From the NCBI GenBank assembly GCA_003024785.1, contig PUQB01000403.1:62001-126000 (forward strand): 64,000 bases of DNA, in the 5' to 3' direction. Positions 23,898 to 37,440 of this stretch are shown in pieces. This DNA comes from Selaginella tamariscina (Eukaryota > Streptophyta > Lycopodiopsida > Selaginellales > Selaginellaceae). The translations under genes were made by a program, and so were the position numbers. The first letter of the stretch is position 1. Every line of letters starts with the position of its first letter. Under the pieces are notes generated by a model, which made no database searches, was not told the DNA's origin, and worked only from the letters and a program-made list of their open reading frames with translations.

Positions 23898-26592
23898 GAC
23901 GTTCACGTGTTCACTAATGATGTTGACCGTGGAGTTCTTCTTCAACTCAACGAAAGCCCATCTATGGAGGGGATCCAACTGGATGTCTACTTCGAAGATC
24001 TTCAGACTCATCGAGTAGGTGTATTGTCAGGAGATATTGCTTCACAATACAGAAAATCCAAATGGAGCAATTGTCCCTCTTCACATTGAAGAAGAACACA
24101 GCGACATCATAAAGGAGATTGAAAGGGTGGCTTGGTCTCAGGTTCTTTACAGATCACGTTCAATTTGCTTAGCAAATTTCGGAGCTGGAAGAGTGTGCCG
24201 GGAACATTAGAACAGCATCAATCGGGAATCACGCATGTTGATTGGATCGTAGAAGAAAATCATTAGTCATTTTGTCAGCTACGCCTGTGGCGTCCCATGT
24301 TGCAATAAGCCACAAGGAAATGATGTTGGATGATAGGATTTACGAGTGTAGGGTTAAGTATTGCAGCGTCAACCCAAACTTCAATTACAGGCCACTCAAT
24401 CAGGAACGTGTAGCTGAGCTCATGGAGAAGATGAAGGACGACAATTCTTACCGTTCCACATAATGCTGTTTTGTGCGCATACTACGAGAGAAACAAAGGC
24501 GCTGACAAAGTGTGGATCACAACACCGGAACAAATGAGGAAGGTTCAGACGGAGAATAGAAAATCAGTTAAGTACTACATCATTAGTGGCCAGCACACAA
24601 TAACGGCAGCCCAACGACTTCTCAACGAACACAACAAAGGAACGATGGCAAAAAACTTTCCGAGCATACCCGTGAGAAGCTGACGAAAAGATCGGCGTTT
24701 TTAGCGAAGCCGAATCTCACAATCGAGCAGTACCATAAGTTATCGGCGGAATGGGACGCTGCAGACACCAACCACTACAACAGCAAAATATGGGAGAAGT
24801 TCAAACACACGCGAGCCGTGTGGGAATCTCTTCAGCGACCACAAAGAGCTACCGCAGGGAATACACAATCTGCGGACTACCGGGTAAGCAAATTGTTTGG
24901 GCGGGATTTATCTGCCGGTATATTAATCTGTCTTTTTTCTCAGAGAGTTGAAGAAATTGTAGCAGTTGATTTTGCCCAGGTGGGCGGGAAGGAAACATCC
25001 TTTTTGATGATGTTGATTTCTTGTCCCGAAGATAGGATCTTTGCGAAATGGTTGGGGATTATGGAATCCTTTGCAAAAGGAACACTGAAGAAGAAGCAGA
25101 CAAGTGAAGTGGAGCCCTCAGAGAAGTCTGCAAAGAAACCCAGTAAGACGCCGAAGGCTAAGTCTGTTCAATCTATAAAGGATGTAGACAACGATTTCAA
25201 GCTCACATGGTTGAAGCCTTTAAATGGAACAACGATGGAGGAGATGGAAGTCTTGGCTGATTTGGTGATTGATGGCAAATTACATTAACATCAACAGCAG
25301 CCCCACCTCTCCTTTTCATCTCAAGGCAATGGAGTTGAAGACGGTCAGGCACTTCAAGGAGTGGTTGGGAATACACTGCCACAAACTGGGTTGGTTCGGC
25401 TTCAACATACGAAGAGGTCAACAAATATTTGCATGTGACAAATGATGATATGCTTGTCGAATGGGTGAATCAATCGGAAGATCTGGGCAAGAATCTATTG
25501 CACGCCAACGCCAAAAAGGAGAACATTGCGATGACGCCTTCTCTTATGGCAGTCCTTCAGCAGCGGAGAACCGAGTTGAACCTTATAAAGGAGGATGCTA
25601 CGAATCACGACAAGCCCTACAGATGTTTGTTGTTGGATTCGGAGACTTTATGGGGTACCATCACTGCTTGTAGGAAACCGTTTCAATTGTTCGTGATGGA
25701 TCGGCGGGTGTAAAAAATCCTTCGACAGACAGGACACTAGAGGATTTGGTGGAGAAACTTAGCCGTGCAAGTATGTACAAAGAAGGTATTTATTATTGAA
25801 TTCATACTTGCACTCTTGACTGATATCTACGTTTTCAGGTATTTATTTCTTGATTCTTGCTCATGTCACCGATACCTTTGCCTTCTCCTTTGCCAAGAGG
25901 AATAAACATCGTTGGACAGGATTTTATATGAATGATGCTGATCCGAAGTGCATTGATTCGGTTGTTCACTTGGTTGTTAGGAATGCGCCAAACAGTTTCA
26001 AACTTCCAAATGACTGGCCAGGCATCTGTTTGCACTCCAACGGCCCTGAACCTCCATCCGATACACCGATAGGTGAGAGTGACGTATTCGGCAATGTACG
26101 TTATCCAAACATCACAAGTCAAGCGGCACGGAGCATCGTCAACTTGATCAGGGGTCCTCACAGTGATGCGTGGGTTTTTGACTACTGCACTAGGGGGTCC
26201 GTCTTGAAGGAGTGTTACCTTCGGCATACATGTGTATTTGCCGTTGAAAAGGATAAGACCATGGTTGAGGACCTGAACAAGTGGATAGATAGGTTCTCAA
26301 CTGATACCCCAACGAATCCATAAAGGAGTATTTGAGAAAGTTCCCTCCAGATAAGTGCGATAGCTCTGAAGACGAATCTGGTTCAATGTCGGAGTCTGAG
26401 GACGAACTTCAATCAGATATTAGACCGGAAGTTATCTCGAGGAGTACAGAACATTCGCACACTCCATTACCCATGGAAACATCAATAGAAGATGCAGAAG
26501 ATCTTGAACCATCTCACAAGCGGCTTAGACCTTCTTCGCCTCACTCAGAAGGTAATAGCGAAGAAGAATTGTTAATGAAGTTCTTAGAGTGA
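23898..26592 (+). pseudogene. Gene A copy 1: ParB-like / methyltransferase-like, 5'-truncated
   Basis: Nearly identical to the copy at 59418-62521 but lacking its first ~140 codons; homology begins at the position equivalent to 59827. It keeps the ParB/sulfiredoxin-like region (YRPLNQERVAELMEKM, then YYIISGQHTITAAQRLL), a Lys-rich linker (KKKQTSEVEPSEKSAKKPSK), the segment WVFDYCTRGSVLKECYL and the acidic Ser-rich C-terminus. Introns match: 24884-24943 and 25786-25838. Frames break near 24050, 24450, 24650, 25285 and 26310, mostly by single bases, at places that partly differ from copy 2. A polyadenylation-like AATAAA lies at 26656. It is probably nonfunctional unless the indels are assembly errors. 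Confidence 0.8.
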
Positions 26593-26694
26593 CGAATAGT
26601 TGTAAATGAGTGTAACATAAGGCATTTTTGTATATTTCTTTATATTTGTACAGAAAATAAATTCTCAAGGATTAATGAAGCTTTTAGTTCAAAC

Positions 26695-28023
26695 ATGGGT
26701 CACACATTAACAAGGTAAATAATATACCTTGATAATTTTAAGGTCAGCTAATTATCATTTTGCAGATGTAATGAAACAATTGAGAACATGGATTTTCAGC
26801 ATTGGCATGAGGTAAGAGAGGGGTTTGGCGACAATTTCTTGTGCCACATGTCAGAATGACAGAGTTCATGCAGGAAATGGATAATAATGCAGCTCAAAAC
26901 ATCGTTACCATGGGGGCCACTTCAGTTTTTTCATCATTTTTATTGGCTTCAGTTCCGAAATCAATTTCTTCAGCGCATGCAATATCTGAATCTTGTAAGG
27001 ATGATGTACAATTAAATGATGAAGGGATAGGCAACGAGATAGTGCAACGGATAAATGTGAAAGGGAGCAAACAAGTGATTTGCAAAGTATTCAAGAGGCA
27101 ACGCTATCCATGTTACTCATGGCCATATTGTGTTGTTGGATGTCAATGGTGTTCTGCTTCATCGACAAAGGCCCGAGGATAGGAAAAAAGAAATCAAACA
27201 AGGAGATTTCATTCCTTGTCATGGTAAATTTCGATATGATATTATTTTTCGTCCAGGGTTGGATCGTCTCTTTCAAAAGCTTAAGGAGATGGGTGCGCTT
27301 GTGGGGATTTGGTCATGCATGCAGATTCATAACTTAACACCGCTGTTGAATTTGCTTAAGAAACATTGTAGTGTTGCAGAAGAGGTGATTCGTAAAGATT
27401 GGATTTTTGACCAGCGAATGTTATAAACCTCTCGAATTTCACAATATAAGAAAGGAAAGCAAGCCTACTTCTTCAAGAATGAAAGAATAATTGGGACTCA
27501 TGGGGAGATCAGTCGCTTAAGGATAATGAAGAACGCACAGATGTTAGTGGTAGACGACTCTCCTCAGAAGGCTATGCTCAACCAAAACATTGCTTGTATT
27601 CATCCAATCACTTTCGATCCATATTCTGATACCGATATCATGGATGAGCTAGTGAACTACTTGGATACGTGCCTCAGAAAGAAGAATCTCGAAAATTTTT
27701 GTGAGCAGTATCCACCGTATCAAACATTTCCTGAAGCTTTTCTTTCTCGTGATTTTGAATTTTATAAAATGAAGGATAGCAACCGGGCGCTTTATAATAT
27801 TATTCTTAAGGAACGTCATTTTTAGATGAGCCTTTATGCAGACCTGGTCTTATTACATCTTATGTATTAACAAGGATGGCAACTCCCAATTGCATTCGTG
27901 AGAGTGTTAGGTGGTGGCAACAACATCAAGATATTGACCAAAATGATTTGATTAATCCGGAGAGTGATGATTTAGACAAAATGAGGAGATTTCTCTATAT
28001 GGTTAGGAAGAAAGTATTTATAA
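26695..28023 (+). pseudogene. Gene B copy 1: FCP1-like HAD phosphatase domain
   Basis: Same-strand neighbour of gene A copy 1. HAD motif I reads LLDVNGVLLHR (near 27133-27165). Motif II is in VGIWSCMQIHN (near 27300), and the DD motif is LVVDDSPQKAML (near 27545). These fit the FCP1/NIF-type CTD phosphatase fold, in the plant subgroup with D-x-N in place of D-x-D in motif I. Nucleophile Asp and the DD pair are present. This copy is open through motif I and II but has a 2-bp loss near 27420, another indel near 27463, and a frame break near 27824 before its C-terminal part. The N-terminal section (MTEFMQEMDNNAAQ) lies in a different frame, in both copies. Confidence 0.75.
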
Positions 28024-28680
28024 ATAAATTAACATGTTGATAAGAAAATGATTTCATTTGTAATTATGTTTGATAGTATTTCTTCATTATTGTAAACTAT
28101 TTTTAGAATAATATGAATATTCTAAGATATTTTAGGAATATTCCTTACTAAGTAAGGTTATTGAAGGATTAATTAATTAATTAATTAATATTTAAGGCTT
28201 AATTACATATTAATTAAATGATTAATTAATAATTAAAACTTAAGTATTAATTATAATTTATTTTATATTCCCATTTTCACGTATCATGCCACTTTAGTTA
28301 CAACGTGCATAAATGTTAAACCCCTGCATGATTTATATTTTTGGGGTGTATGTAATACACCCACACACCCACACACGCACACAAATTTAAAAATTATGAT
28401 AATATAATGAAAGAATGGGTTAATATTCCTTTTAGGGTTTAGGTATATTCTTAGAAGAAATATTTATTTAGGGCTAATATATTTTTATTCCTTTTAGGGT
28501 TTAGGTATATTCTTAGGGTTTCAAGGTAGTGGATAGGAAAGGCGGCGGAGGAGAAACGCAGCGGCGGTGGAAAGTGTAATAAATCAATAGATTTCTCTCT
28601 CACAAGGCGTGGCAGTGCAAAAAGATGCAGCAGTGCAGTAGGGTTTGAAGGCGCATTCACATAAGTGAAATCTCTCTCTC
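28024..28680. other. AT-rich spacer with telomere-like words
   Basis: No gene. It repeats the order seen at 23.4-23.7 and 56.2-56.5 kb: a GTGTATGTAATACACCC motif, TAGGGTTTAGGTATATTC words, then GGCGGCGGAGGAG. This suggests that a second repeat unit starts after gene B. Confidence 0.6.
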
Positions 28681-29140
<460 letters not shown>

Positions 29141-29151
29141 GTGCGCGGGAT

Positions 29152-30012
29152 TAACCAAAGGGCGGCGAGATTATTCCCGCCGCCCATGACCTACCTAAAG
29201 GGTGGCAGGATTAATCTCGCCGCCCATGACTTACCTAAAGGGTGGCGCGACGCCTTACCTAAAAGGTGGCAGAATTAATCCCACCACCCATGACTTACAT
29301 AAAGGGTGGTGCGATAAAATTCGCCAACCATCACATGCCTAATGGGTGGCAAGATTAATCTTGCCATCCATGCCCTGCCTAAAAGGGTGGCGAGATTAAT
29401 TCCGCCCCACCTTCCATGCTTAAAGGGTGGTGCGATGCCCTGCCTAAAAGGTGGCAAAATTAATTGTGCCGCCCCTTCCATGCATGGTGGGTGGGATTAA
29501 TCCCGCCCACAACACTCTCATATGGATAAGGGTGGTGAGCGGGATTAATCTTGCTCCACGGTCATTGAAACATAAAGAGTGGCGGAATTATTCCCATCGT
29601 CCCTTCCATGCCTTGTGGGCGGAATTAATCCTGTCGACTGTTCAAGGAGGCGTGGAGGTGGTGGGACCAGCCTTTATGTCTTAAAGAATGTGGGGCGGGA
29701 TTAATCCCATTCACCACCTTTATTCATATGAGAGTGATTAATTCCACCCACCAGGCATGGAAGAGGTGGCGAGATTAATCTCGCCACCCTTCTCCATCTC
29801 AGACAGAAGTGGGCGAGATTGATCTCACCCACCGTTTTAGGGGTATGGAAGGGGTGGTGGGATTAATCTGCCCACCATTTTAAGAATCAAGGAAGTGGTG
29901 GTGGGATTAATCCCACCACACCTTCCATGCTTCCTAAAAGGGTGGGCGAGATCAATCCCACCCACTTTTGTCTGAGACGGAGAAGGGTGGTGGGATTAAT
30001 CCTGCCACCCCT
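29152..30012. repeat. Palindrome array R1 (diverged)
   Basis: About twenty degraded copies of the same palindrome. Several keep perfect symmetry with a changed base pair, for example GGCGAGATTAATCTCGCC near 29767 and GGTGGGATTAATCCCACC near 29900. Others are asymmetric. The array lies 5' of gene A copy 3. Confidence 0.9.
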
Positions 30013-30017
30013 TTAAT

Positions 30018-30476
30018 GTGAATGTACATGTGTATTAGTTCATATAAGTTCTTTATCTCTTTTTATTTACTTCTATAATCTTTTCATAATATTTTGAGTA
30101 AAAGCCAGTAAACCATGTAAAACTGTCCAAAGCTCACATTTGTGGTGGTTCTAAAATTGAATGATACTAGTTTTTGCACTATCATAGATGTGACCTTTGG
30201 AAACTTAATCCCGTCCACTTTTCTCTGAGACAAAGAAGAGTGTATGTAAATGTACATGTGTATTAGTATATATAAGTTCTTTATCTCTTTTTATTTACTT
30301 TTATAATCTTTTCATAATATTTTGAGTAAAAGCCAATAAACCATGTAAAATTGTCCAAAGTTCACATTTGTGGTGGTTCTAAAATTGAATGATACTAGTT
30401 TTTTGCACTATCACAAACGTGAGCTTTGGAGACTTAATCCCATCCACTTCTTTATGAGACAAAGAAGGGTGTATGT
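30018..30476 (+). repeat. Tandem duplication of a ~230-bp leader with a conserved hairpin
   Basis: Two direct copies (30018-30245 and 30246-30476) of a segment that occurs once before gene A copy 2 (59080-59300). Each carries an inverted repeat with arms like CCAAAGCTCACATTTGTG, separated by about 40 bases. Confidence 0.8.
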
Positions 30477-30605
30477 GAATTTACTAGTGTATTAATTTTA
30501 TATATTTGGGTTTATGCAATTGTGTGTGCGTTCTTATATGAATTGTATTCATATATTATTGTGCAGAAAGATAGCTTGATCAAACAAGGAGATTCAATTG
30601 TTAAT

Positions 30606-30953
30606 ATGGAGTCGTCATTAAAGGGTAAGAATTAAAACAAAATCTGTTATACATGGATATGTGCCTGAAAAACTAATCATTTTTGTATTCAGATGTTGAA
30701 TTGAGGTGAAATTGAAGACAAGAGAAGGAGATGAGATGGGCAAGAGGATTCTGGAATTAACACACGATAACTGCAGCCCAATAACTTCTCGGTGAACACA
30801 ATAAAGGAACAATAGCGACAAAGCTTTCCGAGTATACCCATGAGAAGCTGAGAAAAAGATTGGCGTTTTTAGTTAAGCCGAATCTCATAACCGAGCAGTA
30901 CCATAAGCTATCGGTGGAATGGGACACTGCCAACATTAACCACTATAACAGCA
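30606..30953 (+). pseudogene. Gene A copy 3: internally deleted, 3'-truncated
   Basis: It starts with the same ATG context as copy 2 (MESSLK here) and the same first intron (30625-30692). The frame reads IEVKLKTREGDEMGKRILE up to about 30758. There it jumps to the segment after the ParB-like motif (LSEYTHEKLRKRLAFLVKP). Homology stops at 30953, where GC-rich Tat-like retrotransposon DNA begins. It cannot make a gene A product. Confidence 0.85.
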
Positions 30954-33364
30954 TGCTTTTGACCGTGCCGTCCTTCCTATTGCACTTCCTTGGGGTCTCC
31001 CCATCGCGTTGGCTGACCTACCCCAGGGTGCCTTGGACTGTGCTCTGTCTAGGTGGATGTTCGGCCCAAAGCAGCTATTGTCGGCTGTCTATTGTAGTGC
31101 TTGTCCGTTATCCTCGCCTGTTGTGGTCTTGATGGTGCCTGGTGGGGCGCACCTTGGTTCTAACTATAGAGCCTTACCTGTTGGTCCCTTCCTACTGAGG
31201 CTTTCCATTATCGCTCTTGCACGTCCCACACCTAGGACTTTGCGCTTTACTTCTACCAGGGGGTGTCTTTATCGGAGCTTCCCCCGCTTCCAATGTTGAT
31301 CTCCGATCAGCTATGGTTGTGGGTACTCCCAGTTGAGGCTGGGGCTGGTATAGGGCTGTCAGTCTATTTTGATACCATGCTTGGGTCGAGCCTGGTTGAT
31401 TGGTGCGGTCGTCCGACCAAGTGGGTCCTCTGGAATTGTCATGGTGAGGTCAGTGAACCAGTTTTTGCGCTCCCACACTATGTCTATATAGTTTTGGGCT
31501 TCGGCTGCCCCGCTTGCGATCCTTGGTTTGCTCGCGTAGTGATGCCCCTGGTGAGGGGCCTTCTACCTGAAGCAGCCCGAGCCTAGAGGACAGCCGCCGG
31601 AGGTCGCCGTTGTGCCCTCATTCCATCCTTTGCACTTGCTTGGCTTTTAGTATTCTAACGCTTTGAATTTCTACACAGGTGCCTAGTTTTGGCTTGTGGA
31701 CTCGGACCTTACTCTCCTCCTGGTGCAGAATCTTATTTCTTGGTGCTCCCAATCATGCTGCACCTTCGCGCCCTTGAGCTAGGGTCGACCAAGAAGCAGG
31801 TCAAATCCCCCTTTGGCATGCATGTCGAGGACAACAACGTTTATCCAAAATTTGATAGTTTGGACCTCGACTTCTACTGCCCTCAAGATGCCCTTGGGTG
31901 TTACCTCGGCTTGATTTGCCATGTGTACTTGAAAGGGAGTAGGCTCCGGAGTTGTCTACGTAGCTCATGATGGAGCTCCGTTGACATGACATTGACTACT
32001 GACCCTCCATCGATAATCACCTCGCTGATCGTGCAGCATGCCATATGAACCGGAATGGTTGGCACGTCGTTCACGTAGTCCACTGTGGCTGAAGTGCCTC
32101 TTGTTGGGGGCTTTGTCGCTCCTTATCCCTGATCCCCCCATCACGCAGCTGGAATAAGTGGTGCCTCTTGCCCCGTTGATGCCTTGGTCTCTCCCATACT
32201 GAAGGTGGGGTGTTTCTGCCTCCTCGCCTCTCTTAGCGATTCTTAGCCCTGGTTGGGCTTTGTTGGTCCTGGAGCGGTCGGCTTTGTTGGTCCTTACCCA
32301 CTGCTTTAATACTGTGGGTTTTGTTGCCCGTTCCCTTTTGTGGCGCCTTCGTGTTCCCCTGGTTCTGCATACTTGCGATTAACTTCTTTCGTTTGCTATG
32401 GGAACCTATTGCACTGTGTTCATCTCGTTGTCCCGTCCTTTTAGTACGACCACTACTTGGTTCACTTGTGTGGGGGTTGGTGTTGGGTTGGCGGGGACCT
32501 GCCCGTTACCCACCCTGGCAATGCCGGTTGCTTGAGCCTCTAGCATTAGTTTGATTAAAAATACCCATGAGCACTGGTAGAGCGGGTGTGAACCTCTGCA
32601 TAGTGCACACGTCATCTCCCTGCGTTTCGGCCGTCTCTCTCTGGTGCCATACTTGGGTCGGTAGGGCTGTCGCTCACGAGAACGAGACCTACGATTCCGG
32701 TCTCTAGATAGTGACCTCCTACGAGGTTGATTGTCCCCTTCGTTCTACGGCCATAACTCCTCTGGCTATTTGCATCCTCTTTTGCCTTTTGTTCCACCAT
32801 TAATGTGGTTGCCTGTGGTAGCCTATTGCTCAAGAGTTCGGCCAGTCTATAGCAATCATCCATGTTGTGAGACGCGTGAATGTTACATACCCGACAATAC
32901 TTGTCCTAGCGTGCGGTGTATCCCATTTGAGCCAGTGTTGCAGTTAAGTCTTCCTTTTGTGTTGCCCCTCGTTAGGCCTCCCCATGCTGCATATCTTCAT
33001 ATCTTTCTTCGTCATCTGATGCTGTTGTGCCGGGTTTACCACTTCTCGGAGATTCGGCATGCGGTGTTTGCATCGTTTCCTCGGGTAGGCGAGGCAGGGG
33101 CCAATTGTGGCAACCGGGGTGCGTCTCTACCTTCCATCAACCTTCCTCAGCCAGCCCGACGCATCCTCCTGGCTAGATAATGCTCGCTGATTTCTAGTTG
33201 TTTAAACGAGTTAATCCCGACTCTCTTTCGGGCCGCAACTCTGCTTGCTACAGTGAAGTCCATCCATATGTACTACTTATCCCTCCGTGGTCGCCACAAA
33301 TGGTCGTTGGGGACCCCACATGCCAAATGTGGTGCTTGCTATGAAGCCTCGGTGGTCGCCAGAA
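30954..33364 (-). mobile_element. Tat/Athila-like Ty3 element, reversed fragment (gag-protease)
   Basis: Read leftwards from the LTR at 33365-33873: a primer-site region TCTGGCGACCACCGAG, Gag remnants, a short knuckle (CALCRGSHPLYQC near 32600), and a retropepsin-like motif (VIIDGGSVVNVMS near 32010), typical of Athila/Tat-type proteins that use DGG rather than DTG. It is collinear with the forward fragment at 34525-37440. No RT, RNase H or integrase was found. It is truncated at 30954 against gene A copy 3. GC content is visibly higher than in flanking DNA. Confidence 0.7.
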
Positions 33365-33873
33365 TGTTGTGGATCCCAAGGGTCTGCACCGGTAAGCAGG
33401 CCTTACCTCGGGAGTACTAGAAGGTGCTGAATGGCCTCTACCCGAACGCTGCGAGGGTCCATGTACAAGGGTGCGGGAGTTCTCCTAGAGCAATGCTGCC
33501 GCTTGGTAGCTGAGTACATTGTTGGCCTAGGAGCGGAGCAAGAGGAGAATCACCAGAGAGATGGTGAACATAAGGAACATGTATTTTTATATATATTGCC
33601 TGCTTGAGCACAAGCTGCCTCAAGAAGGTGGAGCAAGATACAAGACAAAAACTGGATTAGAAGGACCCTGACCCACTACCAGCCTTCCTGCTTATATAGT
33701 GGGTCGGCTAGCACTAGACCCTAGGTACATGTGGCACTTTCTCACTGGTCTGCTACCATGTGACAGAATCTTGCCTATCACATTTATGCGCCTCCCTTAC
33801 GCGTGATGTCCTAAGTACCCTGGGTAGTTGATCTGGATGATCGGATCTACGCCTAGTTATGTGTTGGCTGACA
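33365..33873 (-). repeat. LTR of the Tat-like family (reversed)
   Basis: On the minus strand it starts TGTCAGCC at 33873 and ends ATCCACAACA at about 33365, next to the TCTGGCGACC primer-site region. It contains a TATATA-type promoter word and matches the forward LTR at 39589-40006. Confidence 0.7.
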
Positions 33874-33954
33874 GCTATAGCCATTAGTTCGTACCTACAG
33901 TACCTTCCTTGCTCAACGCTCCGTCTCGTCTCTCGTTTGAGCTGGTTGGCAAAC

Positions 33955-34524
33955 CACTGTCAACTGGGTGCGAAGGTGTAGCATGACTGGGAGCACTAGT
34001 AGATAAGATTCTGCACCAGGAGGGGAATGAGGTCCGTGCCCGCAAGCCAAGTCCAGGCACCCGCACAAAGATTTAGAGCACTAGAATACCATGCGCCAAA
34101 CAGGCGCAATGGATGGGATGACAGCGAAACAGTGACCTCTAGCGCCCGTCCACCAGGCTCGGGCCACGTAAGGTGGGAGGACCCTCACCAAAGAAGGCAC
34201 TACACAGGCGGACCAAGGAGCGCAAGAGGAGCACTCGAAGAGCATAAGAACTGGTTCACCAACCATCGTCGCGAATCCGGAGGAGCCACTTGCACACACC
34301 CCATCCGGACGATAGCGCCAGCCAAGCAGGCTCGACCCAAAGCCCCAACCTCAATCGAGAATACCCACCACCATAGTTGATCGGAGATCAGCTACAAAAG
34401 CAGGGAGGGAAGAGCTCCGATGAGGACATTCCCTGATAGAAGTAGGGCACAAAGTCCCAGGTGTGGGACGCATGGTGGCGAAAGGCCTGAGTAGGAAGGG
34501 ACCAACTGGTAAGGCATAGCGTCA
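33955..34524 (+). mobile_element. Tat-like fragment, post-protease segment
   Basis: Matches 36690-37240 of the neighbouring forward element, for example the AACATGACTGGGAGCAC-like start and the GATCGGAGATCAGCTA tract. It is inserted between a reversed LTR and the primer-site region at 34525. No intact ORF. Confidence 0.6.
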
Positions 34525-37440
34525 TGGCAACCACTAAGACTTCATAGTAACACCACATCTGGCCTGCGGATTCCCCAACAACCATTTGCAGTGACCACAG
34601 ATGGATTGTAATTACACACAGATGTTCACCACAGCAAGCAGGGTTGAGGCCCAAAGGAGAGACCGGAGAGTCGGGATTAACTAGAGATCAGCGAGTACCA
34701 ATTGGCCAGGAAGATGTGTTGGGCTGGCCGAGAGAGGTTAATGGAGGGCAAAGAGGTACCCCGGTTGCCACAATCGGCCCATACCTCACCTACCCGAGGA
34801 GACAATGCAAACACCACATGGCCGAACCTTCGAGAAGCTGTAAACCCAACACAACAACATCAGAAGAGGTCGCAAGCCGCAGACAACAAAGAAAGGTATG
34901 AAGAATTTGCAGCACATCCGGATGTCATTCTAGGTGTAGGTGGGTGTGGGAATGAGCAGCACCTGGATAGACAACCCCGCCATCAATGACCTATGACGCA
35001 AAGTGGGACAAATGACAAGACAATGGAAGCCCTCCACCCCCTCTTGACGTTTTGAAAGTGATTGCTACAATAAGCCCTCACACCAAAGAGCCGACCTGTG
35101 TTCAATGAGTACCCTCGAGGGAGGGGACCCCGCACATGAGAACCCCAGGAGAGGGAAGGCCTGCACTGGAGGCATGAATCTTGAGGTGGCAAAATCAGCA
35201 TGGATAGCAATAGAGAACGAGAGTCGGAGGTCCGGTGTAGCCAACGCTACGAGGGACGTAAGGTAGGAAACCAAGGACACCGTCACCCACTAGGGTAAGG
35301 CGGGAGGACTGTGCATGCCTGAAAAGAGGGGAGGAAGAGCCTCATTCGGAAGGTCCCTGCAGGGAGAGGCACCGTTACTAACGAAACAACCTTTGCACTA
35401 GGAGTTCATTTGATTAAATGATGTAGTAGGCTAGGGTGGGTACCATGATGAGAACTCAAGGCTTCGGAAGGCCAAGTTAAACATGGGACGACCACATGCG
35501 CGAAGACAACTGGACATCGACGAATTGACGAAATGGGAAGAGGTACCAGCAAGGCGGGCCACACATTGGTCACTCTAGGCAAGGGATGAGGGAATTTTGT
35601 CCCATGGGGAGGGAAATCCGCCCGAGCGACTAAGACCGTATCGACCCCATGAGGGAATTCTACATGGGCGCACGGCAAAGCCGCAACCACCACAAGACGA
35701 GGAGATACCGTCTCAGGGCGAGGAGAATCTGCCCCAACAACCAGAACTATTCTGACGCCGCAAGGGGATTCTGCATTGTCACACAATCCTACAAAGCCAC
35801 TCACTAGACAAGGGAATACCGTTAAGCTGAGGTATGCCACGCCACCAGCCGCCAGGTTCGTCCTGCAAAGGGGGCCCCTGAGGCACAATCGGGAGGAGCC
35901 CGTCCTCATCACCCACCCTCGAGAAAGGTACATGCAAAATACCACGACATGGACTACAACATGACCAAAGCGGAGGGTTTGGATCAGAACACCTCCCATG
36001 CTCAACGGAACGCCATGGGAATCGATTTGGTGAACTTACTAGCCTGCGAGCTCAATCGGATGCAGGAAGCACAATAATTGTGCCCTTACCCACATTCCGA
36101 GGAGCGAAGGGTGAAGGCGCAAACCAGCATGTACACAAGTTTGAGCAGGTATGTGAGTTGAGGAGCATAAGCGACAACCACAAGAAGTTAAGTGCATTTG
36201 ATGCACTCTAAACAAAAAGGCACATGCCTGGTGGACGAATAGCGAGGAGGCGGGAATGCCTTGCCTTCAACATAGGAGAGGCCAAGGCATCGACAGGACA
36301 AGAAGCACCACTTATTCCAGCTGCGCTATGTGGGGCTCGGCCACAAGGATTAGCTAGGCCCCGACCAAGAGGCACTGCAACCACAGTGGACTTTGTGGAC
36401 GACATGCCAACCATTTCGGTTCGAATGGCGGGCTGCACAATCAGTGAGGTAATTATAAACGGAGGGTCGGTAGTGAACATGATATTAAAAAAGCTCCTTC
36501 GTGAGCTGAGTATGCCAACCCCAGAGCCTACTCCACATGGCAAATCAAGTCGAGGTAACACCCAAAGGCATCCTAAGGGCAGTGGAAGTCGAGATGCAAG
36601 CCGTCAAGTTTTGGATAAACGTCATCGTCCTTGACATGCACACCAGAGGGGGATTCGACCTGCTTCTTGGTCAGCCCTGGCTTAGGGGCATGAAGGTACA
36701 ACATGACTGGGAGCACCAACAAATAAGATTCCGCACAAGGAGAAGAAGACAATGTGTCCACAAGGCAAGTTTGGGCACCTGCGCAGAGACAGAGATTCAG
36801 AAAGATAGAACACTATGCGCCAGGCAGGCGCCGAGGATCGAACAACGGCGAAACAACGACCTTCTATGTCCATCCACCAGGCTTGGGCCACATAAGGTAG
36901 GAGGACCCCTACCAGGGTAGGCATTGCATGAGTAGACCAAGGGTTGTAGGGGGAGCGCCCAAAGCCTGAAACAATACAAACACAGTGCAAGAGCACAAGG
37001 ACCGGTTCACCGACCACCTTAGCAACTCTGGAGGAGTCACCTAGACACATACCAGCCCCGACCTCAATCGAAAATACTCACAACCACAACTGATCGGAGA
37101 TCAGCTATGAAAGCAGGGGAGGGAAGAGCCCCGATGGGGACATTCCCTGATAGAAGTAGGGCACAAAGTCCCAAGTGTGGGATGCGTGGGACTAGTGGCA
37201 GAAGGCCTTGGTGGGGAGGGACCAACCGGAAAGGCCCTACAGTTAAGACCAGGGTGGGCTCTACTAGACATCATCAGGGTCACAAGGAGCGGCAATGACA
37301 GACAAGCACTACGACAGACAATTGACAGTAACTACTTTGGGCCGAACATCCACCCAGACGGAGCTCAGACCAAGGCACCCTGGGGTAAGGCAACCATTGC
37401 AATAGGGAACCTTCAAGGAAGCGCAGCAGGAAGGACGACT
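34525..37440 (+). mobile_element. Tat/Athila-like Ty3 element, gag-protease part (forward)
   Basis: Begins with a primer-site-like region (GTCATGGCAACCACTAAG) followed by the same leader as the reversed copy. A Gag-type segment near 36080-36180 reads LPTFRGAKGEGA and VHKFEQVCELRSI in one frame. A retropepsin-like region at 36380-36690 reads TISVRMAGCTISEVIINGGS and FDLLLGQPWLRGM, with the catalytic Asp apparently changed to Asn (INGGS against IDGGS in the reversed copy). Frames are broken repeatedly. No RT, RNase H or integrase follows. Confidence 0.65.

Noticed and set aside
31009..33180. Plus-strand open frames in the 31-33 kb region
   Set aside because: The recognisable knuckle and protease motifs are on the minus strand; long plus frames follow from higher GC content.
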